Positions 17,345 through 26,698 of a DNA stretch of 64,000 nt are shown one piece after another (within the stretch, counting starts at the first letter, position 1; every line of letters begins with the position of its first letter). Position numbers and translations under genes: made by a program. The stretch comes from JAPSGB01 sp963775185 (GTDB lineage: Bacteria; Myxococcota_A; Polyangia; Polyangiales; Polyangiaceae). Under the pieces are notes generated by a model that ran no database searches, was not told the DNA's origin, and was given only the letters and a program-made list of their open reading frames with translations. The stretch lies in contig CAVZIE010000014.1 of the NCBI GenBank assembly GCA_963775185.1, positions 186,001 to 250,000 on the forward strand, given 5' to 3'.

Positions 17345-17836
17345 TTACGACCCCGAGCACGCCGTTGTCGTGCCACCGCAGTCCGCGCCCCACACGCCGA
17401 GGCAGTGCGTGTCGACCGTGACGCCGCTGCACGTCTGCCGCGTGACGGTGCGGACGGGCGAAGCGCCATCGTCGGTGAGCACGACCACGCCGCACGCGCC
17501 GGAGCCGTCGGGCTCGACGACGAACGTCTGGCTCGGCCCCACGTCGGCGGCGGGCTGCCGGTAGTCGAGGCGCGCCGGCTTGCACGCGGCAAGGGCGTCC
17601 CGCAAGCACGCGAGTGCGGCGAGATCCGCGTCGGAGGGTGGCGGTTGACCGCCGAGGCAGCCGGTGCCCGGTGCCACGCTGCCGCACCCGGCGAGCATCG
17701 CGCCCGCCGGCTCGAGCAGGGTCACGTCGGCCGGGCACGCCCGCGCCGCGTCGCTGCCCGCGTCCGCGTGGACCGGTGCGCCCGGGTCGCCGCTGCACGA
17801 AAACAGCAGGGTCGAAGCGAGCAGCACCCGGCGCAC
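17345..17836 (-). CDS. Cys-rich lipoprotein of unknown function
   Basis: A 163-residue protein. GTG 17836 gives a lipoprotein signal (VRRVLLASTLLFSC, Cys 14). An ATG at 17908 would add an Arg-rich tail and cross a dispersed repeat, so it is unlikely. The mature part has about ten Cys (ACPADVTLLEP, AGCGSV, TGCLGG, LACLRDALAACKP, GACGVVV, QTCSGVTV, HCLGVWGADCGG), suggesting a disulfide-rich extracytoplasmic domain. No family recognised. The stop lies 12 bp from the MFS stop (convergent). Confidence 0.6.
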   Translation of the reverse strand: MRRVLLASTLLFSCSGDPGAPVHADAGSDAARACPADVTLLEPAGAMLAGCGSVAPGTGCLGGQPPPSDADLAALACLRDALAACKPARLDYRQPAADVGPSQTFVVEPDGSGACGVVVLTDDGASPVRTVTRQTCSGVTVDTHCLGVWGADCGGTTTACSGS

Positions 17837-17882
17837 GTCCGGTTCGCTATCACGCACGCTCCGCGTCGGCCATCGCAGCGCG

Positions 17883-17906
17883 GCTTTTCCGCGCCGGACC
17901 GGCAAC
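17883..17906 (-). repeat. Dispersed repeat copy
   Basis: Reverse copy GTTGCCGGTCCGGCGCGGAA then AAGC. Lies in the divergent gap, about where the -35 of the CoA-ligase promoter would be. Confidence 0.75.
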
Positions 17907-17912
17907 ATCCAT

Positions 17913-17918
17913 TAGAGT
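17913..17918 (+). promoter_or_regulatory. -10-like TAGAGT before the CoA ligase
   Basis: 7 nt between the hexamer and ATG 17926. Confidence 0.5.
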
Positions 17919-17925
17919 CGAGGGC

Positions 17926-19446
17926 ATGTTTTCCGGGTTGCCCGAGCACTTGAACATCGCGGAGCGCTTCCTCGACGCGCGCGTCGCTGAAGGGCGAGGA
18001 GACAAGGTCGCGCTGCTCGCCGGTGATCGGCGGATCAGCTACGCCGAGGTGCAGGCGCAGGCGAACCGCTTCGCGAACCTGCTCGGCGAGCTCGGCGTGG
18101 AGGTCGAGCAGCGCGTGATCGTCGGCTTGCCGGACATCCCGGAGTACGTGGCCGCTCTGTTCGGCACGCTGAAGACCGGCGCCGCGGCGGTGATGGTCAA
18201 CTGCAACCTCAAGCCGGACGAGATCGCGTACTTCTACGAGTACACGCGGGCGAAGGTGGCGATCGTTCACGTCGAGCAGCTCGCGGCGTTCGCCGAGGCG
18301 GCGAGCGGCGCGCGCCATCTCCGCACGGTCGTGGTCGTGGGCGACGCGTCGTGGGACGAGCGCGTCGCGCGGGCGAGCGATCGCTACGACAACTACCCGA
18401 CGCATCGCGACGACGGCGCGGTGTGGCTGTTCTCCGGCGGCACCACGGGCCGGCCCAAGGCGGTAGTGCAGACGCACGGCTCGTACGCGAACACGACAGA
18501 GCTCTACGGCAAGCGGACGCTCGCGTATTCGGAGAGCGACGTCACGCTCAGCGTGCCCAAGCTCTACTTCGGCTACGCCACCGGGGCGAACCTGTTTTTC
18601 CCCTTCTCGGTCGGTGCGACCAGCATCCTGTTTCCCGAGCGCTGCACCGCGGACGCGCTGTTCGCGTTGATCGCCAAGCACCGCCCGACGATCCTCATCA
18701 ACGTGCCCACGATGGTAAACAACATGCTCTCGCACCCGGCCGCAGCGGAGCAGGATCTGTCCTGTCTAAGGCTCGCGACCAGCGCCGGCGAGGCGCTGCC
18801 CGTCGAGCTCTACAAGCGCTGGAAGGACGCTTTCGGCGTCGAGCTGCTGGACGGCCTGGGCACGGCCGAGATGTGGCACGTGTTCCTCACCAACAAGCCG
18901 GACGACGTGCGCCCCGGCACGCTCGGCAAGGCCGTCGACGGCTTCGACGTGAAGGTCGCGGACGACGACGGCCGCGAGTGCGCGCCCGGCGAGATCGGAC
19001 GACTGTGGGTGCGCGGCGCGTCGCGCGCCGTCGGCTATTGGCACGACCTGCCGAAGAGCATGCGCGCGTTCCGCGGCGAGTGGTACGTGTCCGAGGACAT
19101 GCTGGTGCGCGACGCCGACGGCTACTTCACGTACTGCGGCCGCGGCGACGACATGCTCAAGGTCGGCGGCAAATGGCTCGCACCCGGCGAGGTCGAGAAC
19201 TGCTTGATGCAGCACCCCGCCGTGAAGGAATGCGCGGTCGTCGGCGTTACCGACGCGTCGGGTCTGGTGAAGCCGCACACGTTCGTGATCGCAAGCGGGC
19301 CGCACACCGGCCTCGAGGAGGAGCTCAAGGCGTGGGTCCGCGACAAGCTCGAGCCGTACAAGGCGCCGCGCCACGTGGAAGTCCGCAGCGACCTGCCGCG
19401 GACACACCTCGGCAAGATCGACCGCGGCAAGCTGCGCCGCGGCTGA
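17926..19446 (+). CDS. Benzoate-CoA ligase family AMP-dependent synthetase
   Basis: A 506-residue adenylate-forming enzyme that activates a carboxylic acid to its CoA thioester. Visible motifs are the P-loop FSGGTTGRPKAVVQTHG (about 167-183), the A5-type LLDGLGTAEMWHVF, YVSEDMLVRDADGYFTYCGRGDDMLKVGGKWLAPGEVE (hinge region), and the catalytic Lys in HLGKIDRGKL near residue 498. LYFGYATGANLFFPF and the GTAE region resemble benzoate/4-hydroxybenzoate-CoA ligases. An aromatic acid is therefore plausible, but other aromatic degradation genes are not nearby. The start is supported by TAGAGT 7 nt upstream. Confidence 0.88.
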   Translation: MFSGLPEHLNIAERFLDARVAEGRGDKVALLAGDRRISYAEVQAQANRFANLLGELGVEVEQRVIVGLPDIPEYVAALFGTLKTGAAAVMVNCNLKPDEIAYFYEYTRAKVAIVHVEQLAAFAEAASGARHLRTVVVVGDASWDERVARASDRYDNYPTHRDDGAVWLFSGGTTGRPKAVVQTHGSYANTTELYGKRTLAYSESDVTLSVPKLYFGYATGANLFFPFSVGATSILFPERCTADALFALIAKHRPTILINVPTMVNNMLSHPAAAEQDLSCLRLATSAGEALPVELYKRWKDAFGVELLDGLGTAEMWHVFLTNKPDDVRPGTLGKAVDGFDVKVADDDGRECAPGEIGRLWVRGASRAVGYWHDLPKSMRAFRGEWYVSEDMLVRDADGYFTYCGRGDDMLKVGGKWLAPGEVENCLMQHPAVKECAVVGVTDASGLVKPHTFVIASGPHTGLEEELKAWVRDKLEPYKAPRHVEVRSDLPRTHLGKIDRGKLRRG

Positions 19447-19452
19447 TCGCGC

Positions 19453-19794
19453 TCAGCGACCGAAGCGGGTCGCCAGCTCCGCCAGGATGGCGTCGATCAG
19501 CGTCTCGTCGCGACGCACGATGGCGACGCGGAGCAAGCGCGCCTGGGGCTCGCCGGGTGGCAGATCCTCGAGCAGCACCTGGGCGATGCGCACCTTGAGA
19601 TCGATCCGCCCGAGGCGCAGGCGACGCGCGCCGGAGTCGTGCGACGACGGCGGCGTGTGCGGCCGTTGCTCCACCGCGGCGGGCACGGCGGACGGCCGCA
19701 GCACGCGCGTGCGGATTGTCGACCGCTCGTCCTCGAGCTCGGCGTCGGACGTCGGCTCGTCGGGCGGTGGGGTGCTACGTGCGGATGGGGACAT
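19453..19794 (-). CDS. Hypothetical protein
   Basis: A 113-residue protein. The first 60 residues are low-complexity (MSPSARSTPPPDEPTSDAELEDERS). The C-terminal half forms a compact Arg/Leu-rich domain (RLRLGRIDLKVRIAQVLLEDLPPGEPQARLLRVAIVRRDETLIDAILAELATRFG, quoted in part: IDLKVRIAQVLLEDLP). No signal, no membrane span and no recognised family. It is convergent with the CoA ligase (6 bp between stops). Confidence 0.5.
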   Translation of the reverse strand: MSPSARSTPPPDEPTSDAELEDERSTIRTRVLRPSAVPAAVEQRPHTPPSSHDSGARRLRLGRIDLKVRIAQVLLEDLPPGEPQARLLRVAIVRRDETLIDAILAELATRFGR

Positions 19795-20095
19795 CGCTTC
19801 GACTCACTGGTTCAACAACACCAACGGTGCAGGAAGCATTCCGCTTACACGAAAGGCGCCGGCCGGCCTGGGAACCAGGCGCCGGATCGCTGGGATTTTG
19901 CCGGTCCGGCGCGAAGCCCGGGCGGCCCGGCGGCACGGCCGGGTGGGCGACGCGGGGCTGACAGCGCTGTCGCGGTCCAGCCCGCGCGCGGTGCCGGTTC
20001 CGCTGCGTAGCCCGCTTCGCACTCGCCTTCGCGAGGTCGCACGCCATCTTGCAAAGCCCCTGTCTCGTTCCTAGAGTCCCGGCAGACGTACCGTG
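19795..20095. other. Intergenic region between divergent genes
   Basis: 300 bp without a gene. It holds one dispersed repeat (19892-19917) and a TAGAGT hexamer (20072-20077) 15 nt before the GTG alternative start of the hydroxylase. Nothing else recognised. Confidence 0.5.
19892..19917 (+). repeat. Dispersed repeat copy
   Basis: Forward copy GGGATTTTGCCGGTCCGGCG followed by CGAAGC (one G missing in GGAAGC). Confidence 0.75.
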
Positions 20096-20692
20096 ATGAA
20101 CAGGGCCACCCCCGACTCGCCTCGAATGTTCGAGAGCGACCTGGTCGATTTTTTCTCGCGCACGCATCCCGCGGTCGTGCCGGCGCTGTTCTTGCCTGCC
20201 ATTGGTTGGGCGCTGTGGCGCGGCATCGTGGCCGGAGTGGGCGTGCTGCCGTCGGTCCTGCTGTTCGCCGGCGGGCTCGTGGTCTGGTCGCTCACGGAGT
20301 ACTGGCTGCACCGCTTGTTCTTCCATTGGCAGCCGGACGCGCCGTGGGGCGAGCGCATGCACTTCCTGGTGCACGGCGTCCACCACAAGTGGCCGCGCGA
20401 CAAGTACCGGTTGGTGATGCCGCCGGCGGTCAGCATCGCGCTCTATTTCATCTTCCTCGGTATCTTCTACGCTGCGCTCGGCGGACGTCTCGTGTGGCCG
20501 TTCCACGCCGGGTTCGCCCTCGGCTACATGAGCTACGACCTCACGCACTACTACATCCATCACTTCAATCCGAAGTCGGAGTACGGGCGTCGCTTGAAGA
20601 AGCACCACATGCTGCACCACTTCAAGACACCGGAAATCCGCTTCGGCGTCTCGTCCGTGTTCTGGGACATCGTCTTCGGCACGAAGGGGTAG
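20096..20692 (+). CDS. Fatty acid hydroxylase / sterol desaturase family membrane enzyme
   Basis: A 198-residue integral-membrane di-iron enzyme. The His-box clusters are all present: EYWLHRLFFHW, HFLVHGVHHKWPRD, THYYIHHF, and KKHHMLHHF. Four hydrophobic segments alternate with them (VPALFLPAIGWALWRG, LLFAGGLVVWSLTE, AVSIALYFIFLGIFYAALGG, FALGYMSYDL). The arrangement and length fit fatty acid 2-hydroxylase (FA2H/Scs7 catalytic part), which hydroxylates acyl chains of sphingolipids. Myxobacteria do make sphingolipid-type compounds (established knowledge), so this role is plausible. A GTG directly before the ATG (20093) is an alternative start. Confidence 0.88.
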   Translation: MNRATPDSPRMFESDLVDFFSRTHPAVVPALFLPAIGWALWRGIVAGVGVLPSVLLFAGGLVVWSLTEYWLHRLFFHWQPDAPWGERMHFLVHGVHHKWPRDKYRLVMPPAVSIALYFIFLGIFYAALGGRLVWPFHAGFALGYMSYDLTHYYIHHFNPKSEYGRRLKKHHMLHHFKTPEIRFGVSSVFWDIVFGTKG

Positions 20693-20786
20693 CGGCGCAC
20701 CGGCGCCGTGCGCCCCTGCTAAAGATCCTGCGTCGCTTGCGGCTTTGAGCTAGGGTCCGCCCGCGGCGGGCAGCGGAGGTTTTCCC

Positions 20787-21185
20787 ATGGCCAGCGACGA
20801 GGAACAGCAGCAAAACGAAGGCGCGATGATACCGGTGGTGCCGGAGGACCTGGACGTCGATCCGCTCCTGGTCGCGCTGCTGCACTGCGCCGCGTTCCTG
20901 GATTTCGCCGACGATCGCCTGGTCCATCCCGACGCCGCAGGGGAGGTCCTCGAGCACGTCGGCCTGTACGTCCAGCGCCTGCCCGCGGAGCGCCTCGAAG
21001 ACATCGGTGATCAACTCGAGATCCTGGCCGAGCACGGCGCCGGCGCGGGCTGGTCCGAGGACATGATCGAGTTCGTGCGGGAGTTCCTCTACAACTGCGG
21101 CATCGGTGACGAAGACGAAGACGAAGACGAAGACGCGTCAGACGACGCCGACGCCGACGCCGACGCCACCGACGACGACGAGTAG
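20787..21185 (+). CDS. Small acidic protein with Asp/Glu/Ala tail
   Basis: A 132-residue, very acidic cytosolic protein. A helical body (DPLLVALLHCAAFLDFADDRLVHPDAAGEVLEHVGLYVQRL, in part: LLHCAAFLDFADDRLVHPD) is followed by a tail made only of Asp, Glu, Ala and Ser from about residue 107. The tail arises from short GAAGAC and GACGCC DNA repeats (21110-21180). GGAGG lies 9 nt before the ATG. The family is not recognised; similar short acidic proteins occur widely in myxobacteria. It could be a protein-binding or nucleic-acid-mimic protein, but this is speculation. Confidence 0.6.
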   Translation: MASDEEQQQNEGAMIPVVPEDLDVDPLLVALLHCAAFLDFADDRLVHPDAAGEVLEHVGLYVQRLPAERLEDIGDQLEILAEHGAGAGWSEDMIEFVREFLYNCGIGDEDEDEDEDASDDADADADATDDDE

Positions 21186-21188
21186 CGC

Positions 21189-21194
21189 TACACT
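21189..21194 (+). promoter_or_regulatory. -10-like TACACT before the VOC gene
   Basis: 6 nt between the hexamer and GTG 21201; it starts 3 bp after the preceding stop. Confidence 0.45.
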
Positions 21195-21200
21195 GCGCTC

Positions 21201-21572
21201 GTGACGCGGCTGCATCATCTTGCGCTGGGCGCCCGCGACGTCGCGCGTGTCGCGGCGTTCTATCGCGATGTCCTGGGGCTGGCCGAGGTCGCGCGGCACG
21301 ACGACGAAGCGGGCCAGCTGCGCAGCGTCTGGCTCGACCTCGACGGCGCCCTGCTCATGGTGGAGCGCACGCTCGAGGCGCCGCGCGCGGTGGCGGGCGT
21401 CGGCGCGGGACCGTTCCTGTTGGCGATCCGCGTTGCGCCGGCCGAGCGCGCCGCGCTGGAGCGGGCGCTCGAGGCGGCGGGAGCGCCAATCGAGTCGCGT
21501 ACGGCACACAGTTCCTACGCGCGGGATCCGGAGGGGAACCGCGTGGCGGTGAGCCACTACCCCGCGCCCTGA
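21201..21572 (+). CDS. VOC (glyoxalase/bleomycin-resistance) family protein
   Basis: A 123-residue single vicinal-oxygen-chelate module pair: TRLHHLALGARDVARVAAFYRDVLGL (with the metal-ligand His of strand 1) and the closing YARDPEGNRVAVSHYP (Glu/His ligands). Both halves of a beta-alpha-beta-beta-beta repeat fit in this length. Such proteins bind a divalent metal and act on glyoxals, dioxygenase substrates or bind drugs; nothing points to one. The GTG start is supported by the hexamer 6 nt upstream. Confidence 0.82.
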   Translation: MTRLHHLALGARDVARVAAFYRDVLGLAEVARHDDEAGQLRSVWLDLDGALLMVERTLEAPRAVAGVGAGPFLLAIRVAPAERAALERALEAAGAPIESRTAHSSYARDPEGNRVAVSHYPAP

Positions 21573-21585
21573 CGGAGCACAGCGC

Positions 21586-23034
21586 TCAGCGCCGGCCGCG
21601 GCGGCGACCGAGCAGCATGCCGAGCGCGGTCGACAGCATCAGCACGCCCGGCACGTCGCGCGCGTGCCGCGGGCCGAACAGCCGCGCGGTCAGGCTCTGG
21701 CTGGGTGGACCGCAGGGCGCGTTGCGCGCGAGCCTCGCTTGCCGGAAGTTGCTGACGGTGGCTTGCGACACCGCGGGCGTGACCACGCAGTCGTGATCGA
21801 GCGCGGTGCTCGGCAGGTTCAGCTCCAGCCGGGTGATCCACGCCGCCTGCGGCACCATGCCGATCATCGCCGCGGCGATGTCGTCGAAGCCGTTGCACTC
21901 GAACGCGCGGGAGGAGATCGCTTGCGGCTTCGAGGTGACGCAACCCGGGTCGGTGCACGTGTCCTCGAACGTCCGGACCGACGAGCTGAACCCGCTCTGC
22001 ACGTTCGAGCAATCGACGCGCGGCGTCTTCGCGTCGACGGCGGCCTGCGCGAAATAGAGGTCGGAGAAGTTGTCGTAGCTGCCGGTCGTGTCGCCCGCGA
22101 TCGTGTACTGCACCGGTGCGTAGCTGTTTGGCGACTGCGCCTGCGCGACGAATGCTCCCCGGATGGCGTAGCTGGTCAAGAACGAGCGGCCGCCGTTCTG
22201 TCCCAGGGCCTTTGCACGCACGGACAGGTAGTTCGACTGGCTCGTGGAAAAATCGAAGCTGAGTTCGGAGTCGTGGACGCTGACCTCGGCGATGTCCGGC
22301 ATTGCGTAGCGTTGTTCCGCGATGACGTAGAGCGTGATGCCGACGAACGAACCGACGCCCGCGGCCACCATGCGCAGCGGCAGCTTGTACTCGCCGCCCG
22401 GGGTGACGACGCGCACCGGCGTCATCTCCTGCACGCCCTTGCCGGGGCTCAGGCGCAGGGCGATGAAGTCCCAGCCTTCGCTGACGTAGGAGTCGATGAC
22501 CGGGCCGATCCCCGACGGGATGACGTAACCGTTCGAGGTGAGCCAGCTCTGCAGCGCCTGGGGATCGGTGGAGTGCAGCGTCACGGTGTCGTACGGCCCG
22601 ACCGTTCCTTCGTGGACGACCTGGACGTTGTCTTGCGGAAGGCCGCCGCCCGCGCTCGCGCTGTCCGAGGCGCCGGACCCGCAGGCGCAGCCCGCGCTCG
22701 ATTGGCCGGCGTTGCAGGAGAGCTGCGGCGACAGAACGCGCGTGTTCGTCACGCTGTCGAGCGCCTCGAACCACGCGGGTGACGCCTGCTCGATGTACGC
22801 GCCCGGCAGGATCGGCAGGACCCACGAGAAGTCCGACGGCGAGCCGTCGTACTGGAACTGATCCCACAGCACGGTGCGCGTCGGCGAAACCGCGAACGCC
22901 ATGCGATGCCCGGTCACGGTGGACACGGATGTCTGGCCTGCGGGCGCGAAGCACCCGCCGCAAGCGTCGGCGTCGCGCGCACCGAGCGCGACCGCCGCAG
23001 TCGAAAAACACAGCACCAGGCTTGACGCCCGCAT
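21586..23034 (-). CDS. DUF2330 family exported protein
   Basis: A 482-residue exported protein of the DUF2330 type. The signal peptide ends near DADACGGCFAP, where the conserved CGGCF that defines the family start is visible, followed by VSTVTGHRMAFAVSPTRTVLWDQFQYDGSP and SWVLPI. Internal Cys-rich patches (CNAGQSSAGCACGSG, EDTCTDPGCVTS) may form disulfides. The C-terminus has GVLMLSTALGMLLGRRRGRR, a hydrophobic stretch plus Arg cluster that resembles a surface-anchoring sorting tail (MYXO-CTERM-like). Function unknown. AGGGAGG lies before the ATG. Confidence 0.85.
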   Translation of the reverse strand: MRASSLVLCFSTAAVALGARDADACGGCFAPAGQTSVSTVTGHRMAFAVSPTRTVLWDQFQYDGSPSDFSWVLPILPGAYIEQASPAWFEALDSVTNTRVLSPQLSCNAGQSSAGCACGSGASDSASAGGGLPQDNVQVVHEGTVGPYDTVTLHSTDPQALQSWLTSNGYVIPSGIGPVIDSYVSEGWDFIALRLSPGKGVQEMTPVRVVTPGGEYKLPLRMVAAGVGSFVGITLYVIAEQRYAMPDIAEVSVHDSELSFDFSTSQSNYLSVRAKALGQNGGRSFLTSYAIRGAFVAQAQSPNSYAPVQYTIAGDTTGSYDNFSDLYFAQAAVDAKTPRVDCSNVQSGFSSSVRTFEDTCTDPGCVTSKPQAISSRAFECNGFDDIAAAMIGMVPQAAWITRLELNLPSTALDHDCVVTPAVSQATVSNFRQARLARNAPCGPPSQSLTARLFGPRHARDVPGVLMLSTALGMLLGRRRGRR

Positions 23035-23092
23035 ATCGAACCTCCCTCTAGAAGCAAGTGAAGAGAGCTTACGATTGCGCGGCTGACTCCGC

Positions 23093-23098
23093 TACCCT
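23093..23098 (+). promoter_or_regulatory. -10-like TACCCT before the enoyl-CoA hydratase
   Basis: 7 nt between the hexamer and ATG 23106. Confidence 0.5.
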
Positions 23099-23105
23099 CC
23101 ACAGG

Positions 23106-23942
23106 ATGTCTGTGAAAGATCTCGCGACGCTGCGCGTCGAAACCGAGGGCCGGGTTGCCACGATCACGCTGAACCGCCCCGACCGCTTGAATGCCTACAC
23201 CGCCGAGATGGGCGTCGAGCTGTTCGGTGCCCTGGGCGAGCTCGACCTGGACGACGGCGTGCGCGCCATCGTGATCACCGGCGCGGGACGCGCGTTCTGC
23301 GCCGGTGCGGACCTGGCCGGCGGCGGTTCCACCTTCGCCGGCGAGCACACGTGGCAGCGCGCCGCCGAGCTCGAGGCGCGCGTCAGGCCGTGGAACATGC
23401 GCACGCCGGTGATCGCGGCGATCAACGGACCGGCCGTGGGCATCGGCGCGACGTTGCCACTCCACTGGGACATCCGCATCGCCTCCGAGCGCGCGCGCAT
23501 CGGCTTCGTGTTCGTGCGCCGCGGCATCATTCCCGAGGCCGCCAGCACCTGGATCCTGCCTCGGCTCATCGGCTTGTCGCGCTCCCTCGACCTGATGATC
23601 ACCGGCCGGATCCTCGATGCGAGAGAGGCGCTGGAGTACGGGCTGGTGAGCCAGGTGGTCCCTCACGGCGATCTGCTGCCGACCGCGCTCGCGACCGCGC
23701 GGGACATCGCGACCAACACCGCGCCGGTCTCCGTCGCGATCACGCGCCGGCTGCTGTGGCGCCAGATGTTGTCGGCCTCGCCGGCGGCTGCGAAGGCGCA
23801 CGAGGACGAGCTGTTCCACTGGATCGGCAAGCAGCCGGACGCCGCCGAGGGCGTCACCGCGTTCCTGGAGAAGCGCGAGCCGCGCTGGGGCATGAGCGCG
23901 GCCCGCGATCTGCCGGCCTCGGTCGGCGAAATCGAGGAATAG
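23106..23942 (+). CDS. Enoyl-CoA hydratase/isomerase (crotonase)
   Basis: A 278-residue crotonase-fold enzyme. The first oxyanion-hole segment is GAGRAFCAGADLAGG, the second is INGPAVGIGATLPLHWDIRIA. In the active-site stretch FVFVRRGIIPEAASTWILPRLIG, a Glu is present at the position of the second catalytic Glu of hydratases, while the first Glu position (in GIGATL) is replaced. An isomerase or another crotonase activity is therefore possible. It probably serves acyl-CoA breakdown. It is convergent with the kinase gene with only 1 bp between. Confidence 0.87.
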   Translation: MSVKDLATLRVETEGRVATITLNRPDRLNAYTAEMGVELFGALGELDLDDGVRAIVITGAGRAFCAGADLAGGGSTFAGEHTWQRAAELEARVRPWNMRTPVIAAINGPAVGIGATLPLHWDIRIASERARIGFVFVRRGIIPEAASTWILPRLIGLSRSLDLMITGRILDAREALEYGLVSQVVPHGDLLPTALATARDIATNTAPVSVAITRRLLWRQMLSASPAAAKAHEDELFHWIGKQPDAAEGVTAFLEKREPRWGMSAARDLPASVGEIEE

Positions 23943-23943
23943 C

Positions 23944-25665
23944 TCACTCCGCGTCGCGGGCGACGGGCAGCGTGAGCCGGAACGTCGAGCCTTGCCCCTT
24001 GGCGCTGGTCGCGGAGATGCGACCGCCGTGCGCTTCCACGAGCAGGCGCGTGATGTAGAGCCCCAGCCCGAGGCCGTCCGGCCCGGTGACGCCGGTGGCG
24101 CGGTAGAACCGCTCGAACACGCGCGGCAACGCCTGGGCGTCGATGCCGATGCCGCGATCCTCGACCGAGATCGTGACCTCGGCGGGCGACGAGGTGAGCG
24201 TCACGTTCACGCTCGCGTCGGCGGCGGAGTACTTCAGCGCGTTGGTCACCAGATTCGTCACGGCGCGTCCGATGCGCTGGCGATCGGCGCGCACCTTCGG
24301 CACTTCGCCGGCATCGGCCAAGGACACCCGCCGCCGCTCCTGCGCGGGGAGCATGTCGAGGACGTCTCCCACCAGGACCGCGGGTCGCAGCGTCTCCAGC
24401 TCCAGCGACACCTGCCCTGACTCGAGGCGTGCCGATTCCACCAGATCGGTGATCATCACGTTCATGCGTTGGCCGCCTCGGATGATCGCTTCCGCGGTCG
24501 CCACGGTCGCGCCGTTCTCGTCCCGCGTCGCGCGGCGGCGCAACAGGTCCGCTTGCGCCATCATGCCGGCGAGCGGCGTACGAAGATCGTGCGAGATCAT
24601 CGCGACGTAGTCGTCCTTCAGACGCTGTACGGTATTTGCCTTGGCGCGTTCGCGCTCGGTTTCCTGCAGTGCCGCGCCGAGCTCGACGACCTTGCGCCGG
24701 AGCTCGGCGTCCGTGTTCTCGTACAGCAGCGCATTCTCGATCACGATCCCCACCTGACGTCCGATCGTGGAGAACAAGCGCCGCGCAGCGTCGTCGAGCA
24801 CGTGCTCGGCGGGCGGGTACAGGAACATCACGCCCTGGGTGCGCCCGTGCGCGGAAAGCGGAACAACGATGTGCGAGTGGGCGTGCACCGTCCGCAAGCG
24901 CGTGTGTCGGTCGTCCTGGTCGGAGCGGTGCGACTCCACGAACTCACCGGTCGCTGCCGCAAGTCCGCACAGGCACTCGCCCATCTTGATGCGCTGCTCG
25001 GCCTCGACGAACTCCGGGGACAGACCGCGGTGCGCCACCAGGCGCAACTCCTTGAGATCCTCGTCGACCAGGAAGATGCCGCCCGACGGCGTGAGCCCGG
25101 TCACGCGCAGGACGGCCTCGAGCGTGTGATCGAGGATCGCATCGAGATCGAGGGACGAGGTGATGGCGATCGAGATCGCGTTCAGGACCTCGAGCTCGAT
25201 GTTGCGCGCGACCAGCGCGTCGCGCGCTGTCTTCCGCTCCTGCTCGAAGCGGGTCTGCTCGGCCAGGTCCGTGACGTGCTCGAGCACGAACCGGACCTCG
25301 CCTTGGGCGTCGTGCAGCGGATAGGCGGTGATCGACGCGTAAGTCGCGCAGCCGGCCTGGCCGATACCGGTGTGTTGCAACGAGGCGCGCTCGCCGGTCT
25401 TGAACGCCTCGGCGGTCGGGCAGCCGGCGCACACCTCCGTGCGATCGTGGAACACCTGGAAGCAGTGACGGCCGACGAGCTCCGCGGAGGAGCGCCCACT
25501 CCACTCGCGGACGAAGCGGTTTTCCCGTACGACGCGGAAATCGCGGTCCAGAACCACGACCCCCGACGGAATCTCGTCGAGCAACTCCGGCATCACCGAC
25601 GAAATCGCCTCGGCAGCGATCGTCTTCCGATCCTCGCCCGGTGGCTGAGGGACTTGTCGCGCCAT
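23944..25665 (-). CDS. PAS-GAF sensor histidine kinase
   Basis: A 573-residue soluble kinase. Order: PAS domain (about 25-135) with the cysteine-bearing segment RHCFQVFHDRTEVCAGCPTAEAF typical of PAS_4 domains, a short coiled coil, GAF (about 170-320, with KMGECLCGLAA), coiled coil, HisKA with the phospho-acceptor in MISHDLRTPLAG, and HATPase_c (NLVTNALKYS, DRGIGIDAQALPRVF, GLGLGLYITRLL). ATG 25665 gives MARQVPQPPGEDRK; an in-frame GTG 15 nt earlier is possible. The HCxxxF...CxxC-like cysteines could bind metal or heme or sense redox. No response regulator is adjacent, so it is an orphan kinase. Confidence 0.9.
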   Translation of the reverse strand: MARQVPQPPGEDRKTIAAEAISSVMPELLDEIPSGVVVLDRDFRVVRENRFVREWSGRSSAELVGRHCFQVFHDRTEVCAGCPTAEAFKTGERASLQHTGIGQAGCATYASITAYPLHDAQGEVRFVLEHVTDLAEQTRFEQERKTARDALVARNIELEVLNAISIAITSSLDLDAILDHTLEAVLRVTGLTPSGGIFLVDEDLKELRLVAHRGLSPEFVEAEQRIKMGECLCGLAAATGEFVESHRSDQDDRHTRLRTVHAHSHIVVPLSAHGRTQGVMFLYPPAEHVLDDAARRLFSTIGRQVGIVIENALLYENTDAELRRKVVELGAALQETERERAKANTVQRLKDDYVAMISHDLRTPLAGMMAQADLLRRRATRDENGATVATAEAIIRGGQRMNVMITDLVESARLESGQVSLELETLRPAVLVGDVLDMLPAQERRRVSLADAGEVPKVRADRQRIGRAVTNLVTNALKYSAADASVNVTLTSSPAEVTISVEDRGIGIDAQALPRVFERFYRATGVTGPDGLGLGLYITRLLVEAHGGRISATSAKGQGSTFRLTLPVARDAE

Positions 25666-25743
25666 GTCGGTTTGCACCGCGACCCCCAACGTAGATCCGG
25701 GTTGCGCGTCGCGCCATGACGCGCGACCGGGCCATGACAAGGA

Positions 25744-26595
<852 letters not shown>

Positions 26596-26698
26596 GAGAT
26601 CGTCCTCCGCGCCCAGCGCGCTTGCGACCGGTCGCCTCTCGACCCGCCGCTGCTGCGCTCACGAACGATCATCGCGCCGGCGCGCGACTTCGTGACAC

